Below, piece by piece: positions 5,408 through 9,820 of a DNA stretch of 9,820 nucleotides. Position numbers and translations under genes: made by a program. Numbering within the stretch: the stretch's first letter is position 1; each line of letters opens with the position of its first letter. This DNA comes from Chloroflexota bacterium (lineage in GTDB: Bacteria > Chloroflexota > Anaerolineae > B4-G1), in contig JAAEPW010000742.1 of NCBI GenBank assembly GCA_024232355.1, positions 1 through 9,820 on the forward strand, written 5' to 3'. The notes under the pieces are model-generated. The model worked only from the letters and a program-made list of their open reading frames with translations. It did no database searches and was not told the origin of the DNA.

Positions 5408-8400
5408 ATGAAATCACGACGCTCCGCAATCTCACTAGCAATGTTGATAGTTATCATTACTTCCATTTGTGTGAAACCACTCTATGCCTTACCAATCGCA
5501 TCCACACAACGTTCCCACCCCAATGTCAGTGACTGGCACACAAAAGTCACACCGCCTAACCAAGACCGTCCACCACTCCCAGGAGATGGTCGTATTCTTT
5601 TCTATTCTGAACGTGATGATAGATCCTGGTATACAGTGAATGCTGATGGCTCCGGTCTGATGACAATAGAGGATGTTAATTGCTGTCGATCTGGTGAGTG
5701 TACACCAGATGGTAAATACAAAGTGTCTCTGTGTGGCAGTCCGGGCGAAGATGGGATTCCTGATACATTGAGCGTTTGTATCACTGAAACTGATGGTTCC
5801 TTCAAATGGATCAACTTGACTGATCACACTGGCCATGATCAGTGTCCCGAGTTATCTCCAGACGGGACACGCATCACTTTTCACAACCACGATGTCAATC
5901 GAAAGAACTCGATCTATGTAGTTAACATTGATGGATCTGGCTTAACTCGTTTGACAGATACAAACGATTGGAGCGGCAGCGGCTTTTGCCCAACTTGGTC
6001 GCCAGATAACACACGCGTTGCGTATACAAACGACAGAGGCTCTATCGCCAATATCTATGTGGTAAGTGCTGATGGCTCCAATCTGATCAAGTTAACAAAC
6101 GCAGATTGGGGTGATCCACAAAGGAACCAGGATCCGGCCTGGTCGCCGGACGGCACACGCATCGCGTTTTCATCCACTCGCGACGGTGACGGAGAAATCT
6201 ATGTGATGAATGCGGATGGTTCTGGAGCGATCCGTCTGACGCATGCCCCAGGATGGGATGGTAGTCCAAGTTGGTCACCAGATGGGACACTCATTGCGTT
6301 TACATCTCGCCGTGATGGCAACGAAGAAGTGTACGTTATGAACGTGGATGGTTCTAATCAGATCAATCTCACCAACCATCCTGCCAATGACCGAGGTACT
6401 TGGGTCTCCAAAGACTGTGGTCCTGTCATTCAAACGCCGCAAATCACCTTGCCAACTGACCAAACCAGAGTACTCCAATGTCAGACAGACGTCTCCGGCA
6501 CCGCTGAGCCCGGAGCGCAAATACACCTTTGGAACATCAACCACTTTCCAGGGCAGCCACCTCAAGAGGGAGAATTACCCGCCATTGGCTTCCCGGAGGA
6601 AATCGACACGACCACTGCCGACGACGACGGCAACTGGGTCATTTCCCAAGTTCCCCTGATGTGGGAGGACAACTACCTTCACGCCATAGCGGAAAAAGAT
6701 GATACAGAAAGTGATGTCTCGTCATACATTCACGTTCTGTGTCGTAGGCCGTGGGTCATCTTTAACGATCCCTCGGATACCACCGTATTGGTCCCCTACG
6801 ACCAATCAGAAGAATCGGCCATTGCTTTCCGTTTCGACGTTCCGATGGACACCACGTCCATCAACGGCCAAACAGTATGGCTTGTCTCTGAATTCCTGGA
6901 AATAGTTCGCGGCACCGTGAGCTATGAACTATTAGAAGGGGACGAGCAGCCAACGTACTTTTTTCACCCTGATACAAAACTCCGCCAGGCCACCGAATAC
7001 ACCGTCTACCTCGACGATGACATTCGGGCCGCGCCGCCGAACGAAAGCGCCCACATTCTCTCCTACCACTGGATGATCAAAACGACCGGTGCGGAGCGCG
7101 AGCAACTGATCCAGGCCATTCGTGATTTGGCCGATCGAGCGTGCGAAAAAATAGATCGTGATATAGAAACTACAGCACGCACCTTTTCAGATGTCTACGA
7201 GATCGAAGAATCTCTGCAAATGGCTGATGTTGGCAAAGTTTTGTTCTCACTGACAACGACCGTCGTTGAAATATTCGGAAGCATTCCCGATCTAGCAAAT
7301 GACTTGCCAGATCTCGTGTCAGACATTATGAAGAAAAAACCCATTTCTCCAGAAACGGTTATCCTCCAACTCAGTTCCTTGGCCTTGTCTACCTATGGTA
7401 CTGTCGCGGCTGAAAAGGATCACATCGAAAGCCAAGATGACAATTTGTGGCTTCAAGCAGGACTCACGGAAGAGGATCTTGCCTTTTACAAAGAGGTTCT
7501 TGAGAACGATGACAAAGACACAAACTTGCTGCGTAGTGAATTAGAACTTGTTCTCTTGGGAGCTGGACGATCATCTCCACTGAGAATCCCCGTTATGAGC
7601 AATACTGTGGATGGCTATGCAACTACCGGCATAGTTGAGGGAGCCAGTAGCGTCAAGAAGAGCATTCGCCAGCATGCTGAGAACTTGATTGATATGCTCC
7701 CTGATCCTCTTCCGTCTGGTTTTCCTACCGAGGAGATTTGTCAAGATATCCGAGACGTTCGATTCGAGTTAATGCGCTCTACTACAGAACCAGTTCATAT
7801 CGAGCATAGTTACCGTCTCTACGATCAAGGGAGTAGTGATCTTTCAGTTGGTACTCGCTACACGAGACTTGGTGCCATTGCCGTCCAATCACATTCGAGC
7901 CAACAGTTACAAAAAGCCCTGCACACTCAAAACGAAATTGAGGCCAATGCCATATTCTACGATGCTATGAGCGCTAGTATCTCGGTGGCTTTTATGCATC
8001 CTTCTTTGGGCTTTTTGCAACCCTTAGAATGGGGATTGGTTGGACGAGATATATTGGTGGGACTTGATGACGTTGCCCGCTCGTTTCAAGCTGACCCACG
8101 CGATCTGTTGTTACAGGTACCAATTGCAATGCTAAACGAGTTACCCATAGAGATTTCCAATACAGACTTAATGACAAGTGATATATTTGATACCATCTGG
8201 GATAAAACCAAGCTAGAGGCGACTGACCAATCTGCGCTTGATGTCTTTACCTCACTCTGGCTCGCATCCCCCGCGTATGCTGCTGAACCAGAATCCTTCG
8301 GACTTGATGTCACAGATATGAATCTGGGTGATGTTACTGTGACAAGTGGCAAGCCAATAGGTCTCGGACACGGACAGTGCACCGTCATTAATAACAGCGA

Positions 8401-9244
8401 CTCTCCTCAACAGATTCGCGCTCGCATTCAGATATTGCCTCTGAACCCTCTTGGAGGGAAACGCCCCCAAATAGGAAAGGGATGGAGCCAAGAGTGGGTC
8501 ACCGTGGAACCAAGGGCAGAGGTCAGTGTAGATATAGATTACCAGGTTCTACCTCCAGGTTTGACGGGTCAAGTGGATATCCAAGCACTGGTGACATTAC
8601 AAGCCATCCCCGTTGACGGCAGCTGGCCCTGGACCGCAGGTCCGTTTTCGCAGATCATTCGTGTGGGTACCCAAGAACATCTAGAGAATATGCCTCCACT
8701 AGATACTCAGACTGTTCTTGCTGGCGAGTTGGCAATCGGTGAAATTCACACCACAACATTGTCCCTTCCTTCTGACCCACAATCAACGATGCTGCTTTTG
8801 AGCCACGCAACCGGGATATCCCTGGCCTTGAGCCTGCAAGATGACGTAGGAAACCAAATTGCATTCGACGGGATGGGTCGCCCCGCACACTTTCAAGGTC
8901 TGACCGGAACCCACTCATCGGGACCGGGTTACCAAGTAGTGACTTTGGATGAACCACCAACCGGACCGCTCCTGCTGTCTGTACAGGGCATTGTCAGCAA
9001 ACGAGGGAATGGGTTGCGATACGAGGTCAAGCTGCTACCAACAACAAATCGTTCCGTCAGTATGGATCTGTTTACACCAACCCCCGAGCCCGAACAAGTA
9101 GCAGAGACTCCTGCTGTCGAACAAGCGTCTGAGGAAGCATCAAACGAAAGCCAAGCCGGTTTACCCTGGACAACCATCATCGTTGCCAGCCTGGTAATTC
9201 TAGTCATTATCGGAGCCATCATGGTGATCGGCCGCAGACGTTAA
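5408..9244 (+). CDS. Large exported, membrane-anchored protein with TolB-like propeller and Ig-like domains
   Basis: A GGAGGA ribosome site precedes the ATG at 5408. Residues 1-27 are a signal peptide (basic MKSRR, hydrophobic core, PLYA). Residues about 60-335 carry six TolB/PD40-type repeats: turns with (A/I/V/T)DGS and blade motifs such as WSPDGTRIAF near 97, 148, 194, 245 and 288, ending in LT(D/N/H). Six repeats fit a TolB-like six-bladed propeller. An Ig-like domain follows (about 342-435, SGTAEPGAQIHLW), then an SbsA-type Ig-like domain (about 447-565, FDVPMDTTSING ... YTVYLDDDI). Residues about 566-950 are mostly helical with no family I know. Two beta-rich domains (about 960-1218) lead to a linker with TPTPEPE and a C-terminal segment LPWTT, about 20 hydrophobic residues, RRR. 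The protein should sit outside the membrane, probably binding ligands, polysaccharide or other surface proteins. No catalytic motif is evident. Confidence 0.88.
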   Translation: MKSRRSAISLAMLIVIITSICVKPLYALPIASTQRSHPNVSDWHTKVTPPNQDRPPLPGDGRILFYSERDDRSWYTVNADGSGLMTIEDVNCCRSGECTPDGKYKVSLCGSPGEDGIPDTLSVCITETDGSFKWINLTDHTGHDQCPELSPDGTRITFHNHDVNRKNSIYVVNIDGSGLTRLTDTNDWSGSGFCPTWSPDNTRVAYTNDRGSIANIYVVSADGSNLIKLTNADWGDPQRNQDPAWSPDGTRIAFSSTRDGDGEIYVMNADGSGAIRLTHAPGWDGSPSWSPDGTLIAFTSRRDGNEEVYVMNVDGSNQINLTNHPANDRGTWVSKDCGPVIQTPQITLPTDQTRVLQCQTDVSGTAEPGAQIHLWNINHFPGQPPQEGELPAIGFPEEIDTTTADDDGNWVISQVPLMWEDNYLHAIAEKDDTESDVSSYIHVLCRRPWVIFNDPSDTTVLVPYDQSEESAIAFRFDVPMDTTSINGQTVWLVSEFLEIVRGTVSYELLEGDEQPTYFFHPDTKLRQATEYTVYLDDDIRAAPPNESAHILSYHWMIKTTGAEREQLIQAIRDLADRACEKIDRDIETTARTFSDVYEIEESLQMADVGKVLFSLTTTVVEIFGSIPDLANDLPDLVSDIMKKKPISPETVILQLSSLALSTYGTVAAEKDHIESQDDNLWLQAGLTEEDLAFYKEVLENDDKDTNLLRSELELVLLGAGRSSPLRIPVMSNTVDGYATTGIVEGASSVKKSIRQHAENLIDMLPDPLPSGFPTEEICQDIRDVRFELMRSTTEPVHIEHSYRLYDQGSSDLSVGTRYTRLGAIAVQSHSSQQLQKALHTQNEIEANAIFYDAMSASISVAFMHPSLGFLQPLEWGLVGRDILVGLDDVARSFQADPRDLLLQVPIAMLNELPIEISNTDLMTSDIFDTIWDKTKLEATDQSALDVFTSLWLASPAYAAEPESFGLDVTDMNLGDVTVTSGKPIGLGHGQCTVINNSDSPQQIRARIQILPLNPLGGKRPQIGKGWSQEWVTVEPRAEVSVDIDYQVLPPGLTGQVDIQALVTLQAIPVDGSWPWTAGPFSQIIRVGTQEHLENMPPLDTQTVLAGELAIGEIHTTTLSLPSDPQSTMLLLSHATGISLALSLQDDVGNQIAFDGMGRPAHFQGLTGTHSSGPGYQVVTLDEPPTGPLLLSVQGIVSKRGNGLRYEVKLLPTTNRSVSMDLFTPTPEPEQVAETPAVEQASEEASNESQAGLPWTTIIVASLVILVIIGAIMVIGRRR

Positions 9245-9275
9245 CGAATCGTTCGAAAATAACTTTGTACTCGAG

Positions 9276-9309
9276 CGCGTTTCCCAGGTAAAAATGCTTG
9301 GGAAACGCG
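9276..9309 (+). terminator. Terminator hairpin after the 1278-aa gene
   Basis: CGCGTTTCCCA (9276-9286) and TGGGAAACGCG (9299-9309) form a perfect 11-bp stem with a 12-nt A-rich loop, 32 nt after the stop codon. The tail GTGTTGTTTCTG is T-rich but not a pure T-run. Confidence 0.65.
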
Positions 9310-9419
9310 GTGTTGTTTCTGAACAACGCCTAAACTGAGCAAAACAAAAAACCTACCCTCAATCCCAAACGACACTACTGAACGCGCCGTCGTTGGTCAC
9401 GTCATTCAGTAAGGACGAC

Positions 9420-9680
9420 GCATTACCCGGAATGGTCGCCCTCCCCCCTCCCCTCCGACCCTTGTTTTTAAGCAAAGGTGCTTCTGCTTCGCCCGAAGCG
9501 ACGTCCACTTGCACAGAACCCAGACAACCAGTATACTAGCCATGCATAAAGCCTCGCGGCTCTGAACAAGCCCGAGGCTACGACCAAGATGGATGGGCGT
9601 CCTAGCATCCCCATAATAACATCAAGCTTGGCAATAGACAAGCCACTCACCCACCGTCAGACCGCACAATCGCATTGTGG
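9420..9680 (+). repeat. Promoter-leader repeat, copy B (diverged)
   Basis: This is a second copy of 5178-5368, in the same orientation. It includes the -35/-10 pair (TTGCAC 9509-9514, TATACT 9532-9537, 17-bp spacer). It differs by a hairpin-bearing insertion around 9468-9505 and about 36 extra bases around 9590-9625. Similarity ends at GACCGCA...CATTGTGG near 9680, before the position where copy A has its ribosome site and start codon. No paralogous gene follows in view. Confidence 0.6.
9509..9537 (+). promoter_or_regulatory. Promoter in the duplicated leader
   Basis: TTGCAC, 17 bp, TATACT, matching the promoter of the 1278-aa gene in both hexamers and in the surrounding AGAAC and AGACAA blocks. 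It would now transcribe into the repeat-bearing sequence at 9681 onward. Confidence 0.45.
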
Positions 9681-9732
9681 TGTCGAATCTCGTAAAGTCG
9701 TACCGCCCTATTGTCTCGTAAAGTCGTACCGC
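9681..9732 (+). mobile_element. Possible insertion-sequence end with two 19-bp direct repeats
   Basis: TCTCGTAAAGTCGTACCGC occurs twice, at 9688-9706 and 9714-9732: a perfect 19-bp direct repeat with a 26-bp period. It starts 7 bp after a TGTCG at 9681, where similarity to copy A stops and just after a 6-bp palindrome (CACAAT/ATTGTG, 9665-9679). Repeated transposase-binding sites inside an end starting with TG(T) are typical of IS21-like and Tn7-like elements. The other end is outside the window, so the family and even the element are inferred. Confidence 0.45.
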
Positions 9733-9787
9733 TTTGTCAGAGCTAGAAGGCAGGGCGACTTGCCAAGTTATCATTTTGGCCGATTTT

Positions 9788-9820
9788 ATGGGTGAAAACG
9801 TGCTCATACTTGAAAAGTTG
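9788..9820 (+). CDS. Possible start of a transposase gene, partial at the window edge
   Basis: An ATG at 9788 opens MGENVLILEKL and runs off the right edge. The frame is also open upstream for some distance, and no clear ribosome site precedes the ATG, so the start is uncertain. Its position about 107 bp inside the presumed element end, and a helical opening like those preceding the HTH of IS21-type IstA proteins, make a transposase plausible. Eleven codons are not enough to decide. Confidence 0.25.
   Translation, partial: MGENVLILEKL

Larger units (their letters stand above)
9245..9787. other. Gene-free region after the large gene
   Basis: It holds the terminator hairpin, about 110 bp with only weak palindromes (for example ACTGAA...TTCAGT near 9377-9408), the second promoter-leader copy (9420-9680) and a possible insertion-sequence end (from 9681). 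The 60- to 68-aa ORFs here have no ribosome site or recognisable content. Confidence 0.6.

Noticed and set aside
9468..9807. Short ORFs of 60-68 aa on both strands near the right end
   Set aside because: They overlap the duplicated leader and the direct repeats, lack ribosome sites, and have low-complexity or out-of-context translations.

Overview
The window reads like an accessory region of a bacterial chromosome of moderate GC content. It probably comes from a Chloroflexota-like organism. That is an inference from three things together: a type I-D-like CRISPR effector gene, large secreted proteins with six TolB-like propeller repeats, and a Thr-Pro-rich linker before a C-terminal membrane anchor. 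No rRNA, tRNA or CRISPR repeat array is visible, so the taxonomic call is soft.

Left third (1-3270), all on the minus strand: a small regulatory module leads into a CRISPR-type gene. In transcription order it holds a strong promoter, an 82-aa MerR/excisionase-type HTH protein, a stretch with three phased operator-like repeats and a promoter, a 166-aa zinc-ribbon protein of unknown role, a second HTH (excisionase-type) protein, and then a compact structured leader or small RNA at about 1791-1644. This RNA has its own near-consensus promoter and an intrinsic terminator ending in T8. It lies immediately before a long ORF that runs off the left edge (522 codons visible). That ORF has a full HD-nuclease motif set and is best explained as Cas10d/Csc3, the large subunit of a type I-D CRISPR effector. 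The layout suggests that expression of the effector operon is gated by the HTH regulators and by premature termination in the leader.

Middle (3277-5407): a 142-bp element with 20-bp perfect terminal inverted repeats (MITE-like) separates the regulatory module from a minus-strand gene for a 469-aa exported protein of unknown function. A 425-bp divergent intergenic region follows.

Right half (5408-9820): one large plus-strand gene encodes a 1278-aa exported protein with a six-repeat TolB/PD40 propeller, Ig-like domains, a long helical middle, further beta domains, a TPTPEPE linker and a C-terminal membrane anchor. A hairpin terminator follows it. Downstream, the promoter and leader that drive this gene reappear as a diverged second copy (9420-9680). 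That copy breaks off at what looks like the end of an insertion sequence: two 19-bp direct repeats at a 26-bp period, followed by the first codons of a possible transposase gene at the window edge. The simplest reading is a tandem array of paralogous surface-protein genes whose next member was displaced or interrupted by a mobile element.
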